64,000 nt of DNA from an uncultured Amphritea sp. (GCF_937127095.1 NZ_CAKZLP010000004.1:1-64000), one strand, 5' to 3'. Shown: positions 18,449 to 26,615, numbered from the stretch's first letter. Numbers and translations: made by a program. Notes: generated by a model not told the origin, from the letters alone.

Positions 18449-18793
18449 TCAGCATTTTTCGAGCGTCTGATAATATGCGTTCACATCCTCGACGCTACAA
18501 TTCAGCATATGGGCTCGTTTCATTAACCGGTCTCGGACCGAATCAAACCTTTGATCCAAAACAAGCAGCTCCTTGTAGTAATTTGAGTGCTTGGCTTTCT
18601 TATCCATATCCTTCTGATTCACCCAAACAAAAATACCGTCAACGGATCCCAGCTCCAGCATTTCCTTTGACATTTTGTTATCTGGAATAATTGACACCGT
18701 TGCCATTGGATAGCCTTCTTTCTTATCGATCACTAAGACACAGCCGATCGCTTTAGCTTTCTTCCGGAGCTTGCTTAACAGATCTGGCACCAT
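18449..18793 (-). CDS. hypothetical protein (114 aa)
   Basis: Not recognised. It has a small alpha/beta-looking N-terminal half (LLSKLRKKAKAIGCVLVID, then ATVSIIPDN) and a helical C-terminus. It starts 15 bp after the end of a frameshifted gene in the same orientation, so it belongs to the small leftward operon that begins with the KorA-like repressor. Confidence 0.6.
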   Translation of the reverse strand: MVPDLLSKLRKKAKAIGCVLVIDKKEGYPMATVSIIPDNKMSKEMLELGSVDGIFVWVNQKDMDKKAKHSNYYKELLVLDQRFDSVRDRLMKRAHMLNCSVEDVNAYYQTLEKC

Positions 18794-18807
18794 ATAAGTT
18801 CCCCTTC

Positions 18808-19067
18808 TTAAATCGTTTCCGTCTTTGCTACAACAAGAAGATCTCTATCGCTTTCAGGCACAACCTGACGGGCATCTTTCAGCGTTTTATAGGTTTCTTT
18901 TGATAGGATGTGAATGTCCTGGGGCTACCGCTGCAGGCTCTCTGTCTGGTTATTATACGACCTGTCTCACTGTGGTATTGAAGCGATACATTTGATAGAT
19001 TTTTCATGTTGTCCTCGATACTAGCTGTAAGCATCCAGTATATAACCTCCGTTTTATCTAAAGTCAT
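18808..19067 (-). pseudogene. frameshifted small gene
   Basis: An ATG overlapping the stop of the DUF551 gene opens a frame that ends at 18879 in a basic, coding-unlike tail. A second frame continues from about 18925 to 18808 and reads well (DIHILSKETYKTLKDARQ, then VVPESDRDLLVVAK). The two overlap by about 45 bp, so a single indel there would restore one protein of about 86 residues. It is a frameshift mutation, a sequencing error or, less likely, a programmed shift. The function is unknown. Confidence 0.5.
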
Positions 19068-19507
19068 CGATCAGCTTTTAATTTTTCTAGCATTGAGGTT
19101 AGTGCGTCTTCAGGCCGGGAAATCCGCTGCCAATGGGTGTAGTTCTTGCCTTTGAGGAAAGCCCTTAATTGGTCATCTGTTTGCAACTCAGGGCTATTCG
19201 GGTTGAGTTTAGCCGCTTCGTAAGTACAGTACTCATCATCCCAGAACAGCAGGCGCTCCCCTACCGGTGGCAAGGTATTAGATACGCGCACCCAAGGATC
19301 CTGGCAATCCTGTCCAAGAATATCTTTATACTTCTGTATCTGCTGGTCTTTCGCTTTCAGATAAGAATCTAACTCGTTAAGGTGCCACCTAACATAGCTG
19401 ATACACTTGATCAGTTTTGCCTTATAGTCTCGCCCCGGGTCTCTGCTAAGCCGGTCTATTTGCTCTCTGAGACTGGAAGATTCACCCGCTTTTGATGGAT
19501 GCACCAT
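19064..19507 (-). CDS. DUF551-containing protein (147 aa)
   Basis: The segment from residue ~72 reads WVRVSNTLPPVGERLLFWDD and closes with YTHWQRISRPED near 130-141, the W.....LP..g..VL...... and THW..lp.P pattern of DUF551, a small domain common in phages and plasmids. The N-terminal 70 residues are a helical extension. It follows the KorA-like gene by 5 bp in the same operon. The molecular role of DUF551 is unknown. Confidence 0.75.
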   Translation of the reverse strand: MVHPSKAGESSSLREQIDRLSRDPGRDYKAKLIKCISYVRWHLNELDSYLKAKDQQIQKYKDILGQDCQDPWVRVSNTLPPVGERLLFWDDEYCTYEAAKLNPNSPELQTDDQLRAFLKGKNYTHWQRISRPEDALTSMLEKLKADR

Positions 19508-19512
19508 AATGA

Positions 19513-19752
19513 TTACTCCCGGTGATACTGGATCGCCTCGGCCACCCAGTCATCAAGATCTTTCAATTTATTCAGGAGCCTGGACAGCGACGACTGCTTT
19601 ATGCCATATTTCTCAGCAACTTCGATCTGCTGGCCACCGTTCACTAAGTACTCTTTTGCTGCATCCCTAACAGCTTCTGCGTTATTTCTGGAGGTAATCC
19701 GCGATAACAACAGATCTGCATATTCTTCAGGGACTTTACCTTTAATGAGCAT
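19513..19752 (-). CDS. KorA/TrfB-like plasmid transcriptional repressor
   Basis: 79 residues starting at the ATG with GGAAGG seven bases upstream. The helix-turn-helix is visible as GQQIEVAEKYGIKQSSLSRL (about residues 39-58), closely following the TrfB-family pattern in which KorA-type proteins bind plasmid promoters. Dimerisation residues would follow. It is divergent from the UmuD'-like gene, so it may act on that promoter region and on distant plasmid promoters. Which operator it recognises is not evident. Confidence 0.75.
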   Translation of the reverse strand: MLIKGKVPEEYADLLLSRITSRNNAEAVRDAAKEYLVNGGQQIEVAEKYGIKQSSLSRLLNKLKDLDDWVAEAIQYHRE

Positions 19753-19776
19753 TGCCAATCACCTTCCCTATTTACT

Positions 19777-19818
19777 TTGATTTCACTTCTGCCGCGCCTA
19801 TACTGTACATTTGTACAG
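19777..19818 (+). promoter_or_regulatory. SOS promoter of the UmuD'-like gene (LexA box)
   Basis: TTGATT, a 16-bp spacer and TATACT form a sigma-70 promoter. The LexA box CTGTACATTTGTACAG (19803-19818, a perfect CTG-N10-CAG palindrome) overlaps the -10 and start point. Repression by the host LexA and induction by DNA damage are expected. Confidence 0.85.
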
Positions 19819-19836
19819 CTATCGAATTACTTTATT

Positions 19837-20193
19837 ATGTCTATCACTACAATGCAGCACTGCAGTGCTATTGATCTAAATATTTTGTTAAACCCAGTCC
19901 CCGGGGCAACTTACCTACTGCGTGTTTCAGGCCATTCCATGACTCAGGCCGGTATCTTAGATGGCGATATCTTGCTGGTGGACCGCTCTGTTGAGCTCAG
20001 GGAGGGCGACATTGTTGTCGCTGAAGTTAACCAAGCCTTTACGGTAAAGTATCTCTTCACTTCCCCTGAAGTACGTCTGGTGCCTGCCAATAGCGACCAC
20101 CCCACTATTTACCTATCCAGCTCCGAGGAGTTAAACCTTTTCGGTGTCGTTTCCTCCTCGATCCACCAGCTTAGAACACACAATATGGCCTAG
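19837..20193 (+). CDS. umuD: UmuD'-like S24 peptidase-fold protein
   Basis: 118 residues matching UmuD from its IDLNQLL segment on: AIDLNILLNP, then LLRVSGHSMTQAGILDGDIL with the catalytic-position serine in GHSM, and AFTVKYL with the lysine. The N-terminal arm with the Cys-Gly cleavage site of full-length UmuD is absent, so the gene appears to encode the already processed UmuD' form. No umuC follows. It could activate a host UmuC polymerase or block host UmuD/LexA functions. No Shine-Dalgarno is visible before this ATG or the one five codons later. Confidence 0.85.
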   Translation: MSITTMQHCSAIDLNILLNPVPGATYLLRVSGHSMTQAGILDGDILLVDRSVELREGDIVVAEVNQAFTVKYLFTSPEVRLVPANSDHPTIYLSSSEELNLFGVVSSSIHQLRTHNMA

Positions 20194-20309
20194 ATACAAT
20201 TTAGAGTCAAACGAAATAAATAACCCTTGTGAGTTATATTTTGTTGATTATATAACTATATAGCGTTATATTATTGGGAATTGCTGAAAACAACTTCAAG
20301 GATAACAAG

Positions 20310-21020
20310 ATGATCACCGACCAGATTCTCAGCCAGGAAGCTCCAGTTATTAAACACACATTTGAAATGTCCGGCCTTGGCAAAGCGCCATTCGAGATTG
20401 TCCACCCGAAGCAACATGCTCTCGCATTAGGACAGATCTTTTACTGCGAGCATTGCGGTACTGTTATTAAAAACCGTAATTTCATTAAAAGCGCAGATGG
20501 TAAAATCTCAGTAGTCGGGATTGATTGCCTTAAAAAAACTGGCGATCACGGTCTGGTGGCCGGTCACCTCCGCATGAAGCGCGAGCTTGAACATGAACGC
20601 CGTGAAGCAATCATCATGGAAAATACAGCTAAGCGCGAAGCGGAAGAGAAATTACTCAATGGAGGACTTACAAACGCCGACCTCATCTCTGCTTTGATGG
20701 ACCAGCGTGAAACCCTGTGTAGCGATCTGGTAGAAAATATAGAAGATCACTTCGTTATATCAAAACTAAGCCGCCACGGGTTTGAGATCGAAATGAAGCA
20801 CCAAGCGATGACCGGCAAGCCGTTCACACCCAATCAACTCACAGTTGTTCGTGAGATCTGCGCAAAGAAAGCATCCGGAGCTCGTAAAAACTCTAAGAAA
20901 TACCTTTCTGCACTCGAAAACGTCAGCACTTATGTGGATGACCTGCAGCTGACGCTGAATAGTCATGCTGATCAGTTAGCTGCAATCAATAATAAAATCT
21001 ACCAGCTCCGGCAACTGTAA
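20310..21020 (+). CDS. hypothetical zinc-ribbon protein (236 aa)
   Basis: AAGGA seven bases before this ATG decides the start. Residues ~38-80 contain FYCEHCGTVIKNRNF and later GIDCLKK, a Cys-x2-Cys...Cys arrangement typical of a small zinc ribbon. The rest is predicted helical and charged, with a coiled-coil-like stretch (MKRELEHERREAI). Not recognised as a named family. It begins 117 bp after the UmuD'-like gene and may share or follow its transcript. Confidence 0.65.
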   Translation: MITDQILSQEAPVIKHTFEMSGLGKAPFEIVHPKQHALALGQIFYCEHCGTVIKNRNFIKSADGKISVVGIDCLKKTGDHGLVAGHLRMKRELEHERREAIIMENTAKREAEEKLLNGGLTNADLISALMDQRETLCSDLVENIEDHFVISKLSRHGFEIEMKHQAMTGKPFTPNQLTVVREICAKKASGARKNSKKYLSALENVSTYVDDLQLTLNSHADQLAAINNKIYQLRQL

Positions 21021-21037
21021 GTAGGAGATCAACCGTA

Positions 21038-21547
21038 ATGAATCTAAGCAGAGTAAGTGTCATTGATGCAGGTAGCTGCGACGAATGCGGTGCTGGTGGT
21101 AGAACCGGCACCGAGACCGATGCTTCAAGAAGTCAGGTAATGATCACCACCATTGAGTGTGGCCGGTCCACACTGAAACTGTGTGACCACTGCAAAAGCA
21201 ATCTATCTGCAAAGCTACGTTCCGTTAGTAGCTTGTCTGTAGAAAGCCCTTTGTTGAACCCTCCTCACCCTGGCCCACTGTTGAAAGAAAACGTTATTAC
21301 CGCTCTTGGTCTATCAGTGACAGAAACTGCAGATAGACTGGATATAACCCGCGTTGCACTATCCCGCGTTGTGAATGGTCGAGCAGCTATAAGCACCGAT
21401 CTAGCCTTGCGCTTGGAAGAGGCTGGAGTCAGTACCGCCCATGCTTGGCTTACGATGCAACTGAATTATGATTTGGCCCGGGCTAAGCAGCATCACCAGC
21501 CGCCGATCCGATCCCTACAAACAGAAGTAGCCAAACATAATGATTGA
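21038..21547 (+). CDS. zinc ribbon fused to HigA-like HTH (169 aa)
   Basis: The N-terminal half has CDECG (about residue 14) and LCDHC (about 56), a four-cysteine zinc ribbon. From about residue 83, HPGPLLKENVITALGLSVTE, then LDITRVALSRVVNGRAAIS and AHAWLTMQLNYDLARAK, it follows the HigA/VapI antitoxin HTH almost motif for motif. There is no higB-type toxin next to it, so it is probably a regulator derived from an antitoxin. An intrinsic terminator follows 80 bp downstream. Confidence 0.75.
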   Translation: MNLSRVSVIDAGSCDECGAGGRTGTETDASRSQVMITTIECGRSTLKLCDHCKSNLSAKLRSVSSLSVESPLLNPPHPGPLLKENVITALGLSVTETADRLDITRVALSRVVNGRAAISTDLALRLEEAGVSTAHAWLTMQLNYDLARAKQHHQPPIRSLQTEVAKHND

Positions 21548-21625
21548 TAATTTGGTGATAAAAATCCCTACGCCCTTAATTGGGCCGCATTTTAAATGCA
21601 AAAATAGCGCTGAGCACTAAAAGAG

Positions 21626-21650
21626 AAAGGAGGCACCAAGGCCTCCTTTT
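21626..21650. terminator. bidirectional intrinsic terminator
   Basis: AAAGGAGGC-ACCAAG-GCCTCCTTT: 9-bp stem with A-rich and T-rich flanks, between the convergent zinc ribbon-HTH gene and csrA. Confidence 0.85.
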
Positions 21651-21685
21651 CTAATATTGTCTAATCAGTAAAGCGAGACAATTTT

Positions 21686-21871
21686 CTATACCGTTTCCTG
21701 CTCCCCTTTTTTCTTCCGGATCCGTTGATAAATTTCTTCGCGGTGTACGCTTACATCGTCTGGTGCATTTACACCGATCCGCACCTGGTTCCCTTTCACT
21801 CCGAGTACAGTCACTGTCACATCGTCGCCTACCATTAACGTTTCCCCAACGCGCCTTGTTAAAATCAGCAT
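21686..21871 (-). CDS. csrA: carbon storage regulator CsrA
   Basis: 61 residues, typical length. The start is set by AAGGA eight bases before the ATG, giving the canonical [19 protein letters not shown]-terminus and [20 protein letters not shown] with the conserved RNA-binding arginine. CsrA binds GGA motifs in mRNA leaders and represses or stabilises transcripts. A plasmid copy could modulate host metabolism and motility or plasmid genes such as pil. Confidence 0.95.
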   Translation of the reverse strand: MLILTRRVGETLMVGDDVTVTVLGVKGNQVRIGVNAPDDVSVHREEIYQRIRKKKGEQETV

Positions 21872-22054
21872 CCTTTCATTCCTTCTATTTTCAGGTTTTG
21901 TAATCAACGGTGAATATGAACCAAGGCCCCGTTGAATGCCTTGCTATTAGTCAAACAAATTCCTATACACTCACCTCCCTTACTTGCGTATCGCCCTGTG
22001 AGGGGGCTCTGTGCGCCTGCTGTATATCGTTACTTGATACGATGTCTTCACTAT

Positions 22055-25000
22055 TCATGGTAACTCCACTCTGCTGATCTCTGTATAGTCAAAGCTCTGA
22101 ATAGCCTTTACGCCATTTAATACTCGCGGATCTACCTCAACGGCTTCTACCTCGACAGAGTAGGACTTTTTATCAACCTTACTTATATATTTTTTTGGAT
22201 TTCTGAAACTCCCCAGCGCTTCAGCCAAGGTATCAAACGAATTAACGCTATACCGCTTAAACAAGTTAGAGGTTTCCGATGTCATCTGGAAAATATCTAT
22301 TTTGGTCTCTCCAAACCCGTCTGCTTCGTATACGTAGCAGGGGCAGAAGTTTTCCGGCTTAGAAATGCCCAGGAACTCATCTAGTGTTTTTCCACCCGTC
22401 CTGTTAAGGTCAATTGCGATGACGGAATCTCCACCAGCTACTGTTTCCAATCGTTTGCTGAATGAATACCGGTAACCCTCCACCGCAGGTATTTTTTTAT
22501 ATAAATTATTTTCACCGCACCAGTCACTGAATGGATCAGGTTCGTAAAAACTAAACTCCAACACCTCTTGCAGCTCTTTCCCGGAAAATTGAGTCAGCCA
22601 GCCGCTAGCTGTTTTATGAGCGACACTTTTTTCTATATAAATTGACACATACTCACTTAAAAACTCAGCCTCTAATTCTTTGATTCCAGCGCACAACCAA
22701 GCGATCACATGCCCCGTTTTACCGGTAAATCCAAATAGTGTGTGACGTTGATACAGCGCTCTGCTATTGAAATCAGTATCCTTCAGAATCGCATCACCGA
22801 GTGCTAACGACACAAAGGGCTCAACTACGTACTTTCCTGTGCTCTTCATGGTCTGGTCATAACGGCATTTAATGTACTCATTGAGTAAAGCGATTGTTTT
22901 ATCAGGGTTGCCTTTAGCAGCCAAAATCTGATCAATCGTTATGTCAGCTACATCCTCCAATGCCTCTGCTTTCGCTTTTGGAGTTTTAAACGGTACCAGC
23001 CCTTCCTGAATATACTCTTCGACTGATTCAGCTTCAAAAACCAGCGTTTCTGCTGGGTTATGCTTTCGCAGTAACACGAAGCTTTGATGCCCAGCTTTGA
23101 CCCCTTTCTTGTTTAAGATGTAGGTTGTTTTAACTACCCAGTAAAAGGGTATCAGGCGGTCGTCACGCTCTGCAGGTAACGCGGTACTGTATGCCACATA
23201 CTTACCGCTGGCGCTCAGCGTTATCCGCAGCACAGAGCGCCCTATCAGGCTTTCGCTTTCCGCAATCTCATTTTTGGGGTTACGGCCAAGACCGGCCAAA
23301 AAGAAAACCTGATCGGCTACGGCATTCAGTTTCTTGCGGTTCTGCAGCAAGTCCTGGGGTTCTATTGTGGGATGAGCGCAGCGCCATTTTGCAATAGCCT
23401 GGTTCACATACCTTAGCATTGAGCCCCGATCAGATGACAAGCCAGAGGCTTCAAGACTTTTTAAAAGCTCATCTCTAACTGGCTGCTCAGTTTTGCGCTC
23501 TCTCTCAGCCCGGCGAATGGCGGATTTCAGCATCCGTATACCGGTCACATTCATTCTTCGAGATTGACGGTCATGTAAGTACCAATGTGCATCTTCTGGA
23601 TCCAGAGTATCCAGGCACACAATATCAAACGGATCCGCACCTCTCAGGGCCATTGATAGATTGAGTTGAGCGTTAAAAGTGCGCCATTTGTACTGACGAC
23701 TATCACCGCTCACCGAAACATCTATAACCAAATTGTTTTGCTTACGCTTTACTATGCCTTCGATCAGACCAAGATCATCCGCACAATCCGGCGTATACAT
23801 CAGAGCCCTTCGACTATCGCTGCCATAGTTGTGTATGTTTTCTCGCTCATAGGCCGATGAAATAGTGTCAGTGTTGAAAACTCTACGCCACTGGACTAAT
23901 ACCCGGGAGCCAGCGCAGATCCGTGAGTTTAATTCCTTCACCCACTCGGTAACCGACGGAGGTCGCTCACCGGCCAGTAGCCCTTCACCATCAACATCAT
24001 GGATAAAGTTGAAATTTTCTTCCTGGAACTTCATCGATACAAAATCTAAAGAGGGCTCCCCTTTGTAGAAAGGCCCAAATAGCTGTTTGTTATGGTCCAG
24101 GCCACATAGCAGAATGAGTAATCGCTTGTACCCGAGTGCAGTTGCTTCAAACCTTTCAAGTGATTTGGTGTAATCAAGATCCCGGTATGTAATGTTCTGC
24201 CCATCCACACCTTTGAAGGGGGCATCTACTTCATTTTTAGTCGGAAAAAGTGTTGCACAGAAATTATGAAAAAGCTCCGGAGACAAAACAACGTGAATAT
24301 TCTCACCATCTCTGACCAATAGGAATTGCCGCTGATTTTCTTTTCTAAGTCGCTCAGCTTCTTGCCAGGTATAACCACGGCGACTGTAATTATGGTCCTG
24401 TCTGGTGGTGGCCACATTCACTATGCAGCGTTTTGACGGAAATATTTGATCCACCAGCTCTGGATGATCGCAAAGCGCTTTAAAAAAACCTTCTCGGTTT
24501 TGACAATCATAATCGTCGTCAACATCAGTCCATACGGCCATCTCTTCATCCATGAATAGGACTTTCTGTGTGATGCTAAGCTTTTCATCTTCGGGAGCAG
24601 ATGCCCCTTCCTGCAGGGTGTCAATAAACACATCTTTCAGGACATAGAGATTAAGGTTTCCAATTCCTTTCATCAGCTCATCGACATGATCCATCATCTC
24701 CCGGCTAACCGCTTTTGCCAGCTCTGCTTTTTCTTTGAAGAAGGGGGTCATTCGTGACGCTATTTTTGAAAGCCGCTGCGTTCTCTTTTCAATCCACTGC
24801 CCCCGGCGCTGCGCGATATCTTTCTGGTTATTCAGGCCTGCCCTGATCTGCTGTATTCCTGTTTCCGTTAATCCCCGTGACATGAGTGTTGATAGCTTTT
24901 GTGTTTTAACCGCGGCTACAACATCAGCGTCAAAGGTTTCAAGTCGAACGGGTAACCCGCCAGCAGCTTCAGTCTCTTCTTTCGGCAGTTCTTTTTCTAT

Positions 25001-25393
25001 AAGAGCATCCATTAAATTTGCATCAGTGAAAGCCCGTGTAAGCTCATCCTGACTGTCTTGCAGCTGCCCCTGGATCTCGCGGATCTCTGCGGCCCGGATA
25101 GCCTCTGCTTCACTGGTCTCTACAAACTCAAATTTGGAGACAAAATCTTCGACCAAGTATTTAACAACCCGGGTGGAGTATTCTAATTGCGATGGGTGCA
25201 ACAGCATGTGGATGGTATGAGGGCTTTGATCAACATAATCTATTTTGTAGATCATAAGAACTTGGCCAGCAGTAACGTGTTCTTCGTGGCCATCGACTAA
25301 CGCTCTCCAATAATTGCCGTTTTCCAGCGCAGTGAAGCGCTCAAACCGCTCGAATTGAGGTTCCTGTTCTTGAATGTTAACGAGAGTATTCAT
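22055..25393 (-). CDS. large conserved-looking orphan protein (1112 aa)
   Basis: Not recognised despite its size. The start was placed at the ATG preceded by AGAGGA 8 bases upstream; a longer frame reaching into the XRE gene is possible. Residues ~100-260 are rich in acidic coiled-coil (EIQGQLQDSQDELTRAF); the centre and C-terminus look globular, with many aromatic residues and motifs such as HDVDGEGLLAGERPP and DPEDAHWYLHDRQ. No Walker, nuclease or membrane motif is evident. It forms a two-gene operon with the upstream small XRE repressor under a dispersed operator. Confidence 0.8.
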   Translation of the reverse strand: MNTLVNIQEQEPQFERFERFTALENGNYWRALVDGHEEHVTAGQVLMIYKIDYVDQSPHTIHMLLHPSQLEYSTRVVKYLVEDFVSKFEFVETSEAEAIRAAEIREIQGQLQDSQDELTRAFTDANLMDALIEKELPKEETEAAGGLPVRLETFDADVVAAVKTQKLSTLMSRGLTETGIQQIRAGLNNQKDIAQRRGQWIEKRTQRLSKIASRMTPFFKEKAELAKAVSREMMDHVDELMKGIGNLNLYVLKDVFIDTLQEGASAPEDEKLSITQKVLFMDEEMAVWTDVDDDYDCQNREGFFKALCDHPELVDQIFPSKRCIVNVATTRQDHNYSRRGYTWQEAERLRKENQRQFLLVRDGENIHVVLSPELFHNFCATLFPTKNEVDAPFKGVDGQNITYRDLDYTKSLERFEATALGYKRLLILLCGLDHNKQLFGPFYKGEPSLDFVSMKFQEENFNFIHDVDGEGLLAGERPPSVTEWVKELNSRICAGSRVLVQWRRVFNTDTISSAYERENIHNYGSDSRRALMYTPDCADDLGLIEGIVKRKQNNLVIDVSVSGDSRQYKWRTFNAQLNLSMALRGADPFDIVCLDTLDPEDAHWYLHDRQSRRMNVTGIRMLKSAIRRAERERKTEQPVRDELLKSLEASGLSSDRGSMLRYVNQAIAKWRCAHPTIEPQDLLQNRKKLNAVADQVFFLAGLGRNPKNEIAESESLIGRSVLRITLSASGKYVAYSTALPAERDDRLIPFYWVVKTTYILNKKGVKAGHQSFVLLRKHNPAETLVFEAESVEEYIQEGLVPFKTPKAKAEALEDVADITIDQILAAKGNPDKTIALLNEYIKCRYDQTMKSTGKYVVEPFVSLALGDAILKDTDFNSRALYQRHTLFGFTGKTGHVIAWLCAGIKELEAEFLSEYVSIYIEKSVAHKTASGWLTQFSGKELQEVLEFSFYEPDPFSDWCGENNLYKKIPAVEGYRYSFSKRLETVAGGDSVIAIDLNRTGGKTLDEFLGISKPENFCPCYVYEADGFGETKIDIFQMTSETSNLFKRYSVNSFDTLAEALGSFRNPKKYISKVDKKSYSVEVEAVEVDPRVLNGVKAIQSFDYTEISRVELP

Positions 25394-25424
25394 ATTTGAG
25401 TCCTCTGAGCTATTAACCGGTTCA

Positions 25425-25679
25425 TCATCCATCATCGACATCACCCTTAGTCTTTTCAGCGCTTCTAACAGCCTCTACGCGCTTTTTGATCAGTTCTTTA
25501 CACTGACCCTCTTCTAGCTTGTTAAGGGTCTCTATGTGTAACGACAGGTACTCAGGGAAGGCTTTACGTTTCCCCGACAAGAAATCGCTGGATCGAGATG
25601 TCTGTATACCTAAAACTTTTGCTAAACCCGTGACTGTTAAGTTCCACTTCTCTTGGAACTCCACCAGCTTACGATTCAT
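25425..25679 (-). CDS. small XRE-family regulator, candidate master repressor
   Basis: 84 residues: a Cro/C1-type HTH (LTVTGLAKVLGIQTSRSSDF, about 13-32) followed by a helix. Its own promoter carries a near-consensus copy of the operator that is repeated over the window, which is how an autoregulated global repressor would look. The downstream 1112-residue gene is co-transcribed. The link between this protein and the operator is inference from position. Confidence 0.75.
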   Translation of the reverse strand: MNRKLVEFQEKWNLTVTGLAKVLGIQTSRSSDFLSGKRKAFPEYLSLHIETLNKLEEGQCKELIKKRVEAVRSAEKTKGDVDDG

Positions 25680-25700
25680 ATGATATACCCTTTTGAAATA

Positions 25701-25722
25701 TTCATATTGATTATCTATATGA
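25701..25722 (-). promoter_or_regulatory. dispersed operator, site 3
   Basis: TTCATATTGATTATCTATAT followed by GA; close to perfect consensus. It lies 22 bp upstream of the XRE start codon. Confidence 0.75.
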
Positions 25723-25834
25723 CCAATACTAAATATTTACCATTGGTAAGGCAAGCCTTACTGTAGAATCTCGCTTAGCATGAAATATATGGCAGGCCGG
25801 TAACTTCTGCTGTGCGCCAGCAACGGACTTTCTT

Positions 25835-25993
25835 TGCATGAATCAAAATGTATATGTTTTGATTCACCGCAGGCCGCAAAAAAGCCCTGAAGGGGCTTTT
25901 CTGGGGGCGGATATCGTGTGTGCATGAATCACTTTAGGGCATAGCGATTCACGAATTGCAGGCACAAAAAAACCGCCTTGGAAAGGCGGTTTT
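25835..25993 (+). repeat. two tandem hairpin/terminator units
   Basis: Two adjacent units share the plan TGCATGAATCA ... GATTCAC ... GCAGGC, then an A-run and a GC-rich hairpin with T-run. Unit 1 has GAATCAAAA/TTTTGATTC (25840-25865) and terminator hairpin GCCC-TGAAG-GGGC (25884-25896). Unit 2 has GAATC/GATTC (25926-25950) and ACCGCCTT/AAGGCGGT (25972-25990). Each could be a short structured RNA with its own terminator. No protein frame fits. The unit-2 element GCATAGCGATTCA recurs at about 28951. Confidence 0.5.
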
Positions 25994-26030
25994 CCGAGTT
26001 AATCATGTTGGAAGCACAATCAACCTAACT

Positions 26031-26298
26031 CAAAGAGTCATTTACCAGATGCAGTCATTATATACTGACGGAATAAGTTTACTCAAACTATTTGAGTTTT
26101 TTTTGATATTACGATGATATCACTTTGATATCAGCAGGAAGGACTTTACCATATCAGGGTCTGGTTTATAGGGCCTTGAACCGCGACCATTAGAACGTTA
26201 CCTCGTTTAAGATATTCACCCCTCTTCTCGGTGTGGAAACCGGCTGGCGTTATTGAGGGTTTATAATGGTCGTACTCAATGAGTCATTTATCAGATGC
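26031..26298 (+). repeat. direct repeat flanking a non-coding stretch
   Basis: CAAAGAGTCATTTACCAGAT (26031) and CAATGAGTCATTTATCAGAT (26277) are near-identical and in the same orientation, 246 bp apart. The DNA between them has no supported gene. They may mark a past insertion or duplication. Confidence 0.45.
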
Positions 26299-26353
26299 CG
26301 GTGTTTGATAGGCCAGTAACTTGCGCCGGGCGACCCTCAGCAATGAGGTGTTT

Positions 26354-26437
26354 ATGGAACTGCTAGCAGTTTTGTCCCTTTTCGTAGCGGTTGCGTCCCT
26401 GGGGATCCAGGTATTCGCGCTGCTTAACGGCAAGTAA
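26354..26437 (+). CDS. 27-residue hydrophobic peptide (possible type I toxin-like)
   Basis: GAGGTG sits a few bases before the ATG. The peptide has a single membrane-spanning stretch (LLAVLSLFVAVASLGIQVFA) and a C-terminal NGK, and it is followed immediately by an intrinsic terminator. Size, composition and gene-terminator layout are those of small membrane peptides such as holin-like or type I toxins. No antisense RNA promoter was identified with certainty. Confidence 0.6.
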   Translation: MELLAVLSLFVAVASLGIQVFALLNGK

Positions 26438-26443
26438 AAGAAC

Positions 26444-26474
26444 AGCCCCGCCCGTCAAACGGTGGGGCTTTTTT
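26444..26474 (+). terminator. intrinsic terminator after the 27-residue peptide
   Basis: AGCCCCGCC pairs with GGTGGGGCT and is followed by TTTTTT. Confidence 0.85.
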
Positions 26475-26486
26475 GCGTCAGCGTAG

Positions 26487-26615
26487 TTAGTCACCCTTTT
26501 TATGTTTATGCTCCTTTAAAGGGGGGTGCTTTGGTTTGTTTTCTGGATTAACACGCTGCCGTTTATCCCTTTCCCCATCGTCCTTTCTTCGTTTAGGTCC
26601 TGGCTTAATTCCCAT
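26487..26615 (-). CDS. 42-residue highly basic protein
   Basis: AAGGA eight bases before the ATG supports translation. The sequence begins MGIKPGPKRRKDDGERDK and ends HKHKKGD, with about 15 Lys/Arg and a disordered, nucleic-acid-binding look. Not recognised. It converges on the terminator of the hydrophobic peptide. Confidence 0.55.
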   Translation of the reverse strand: MGIKPGPKRRKDDGERDKRQRVNPENKPKHPPLKEHKHKKGD

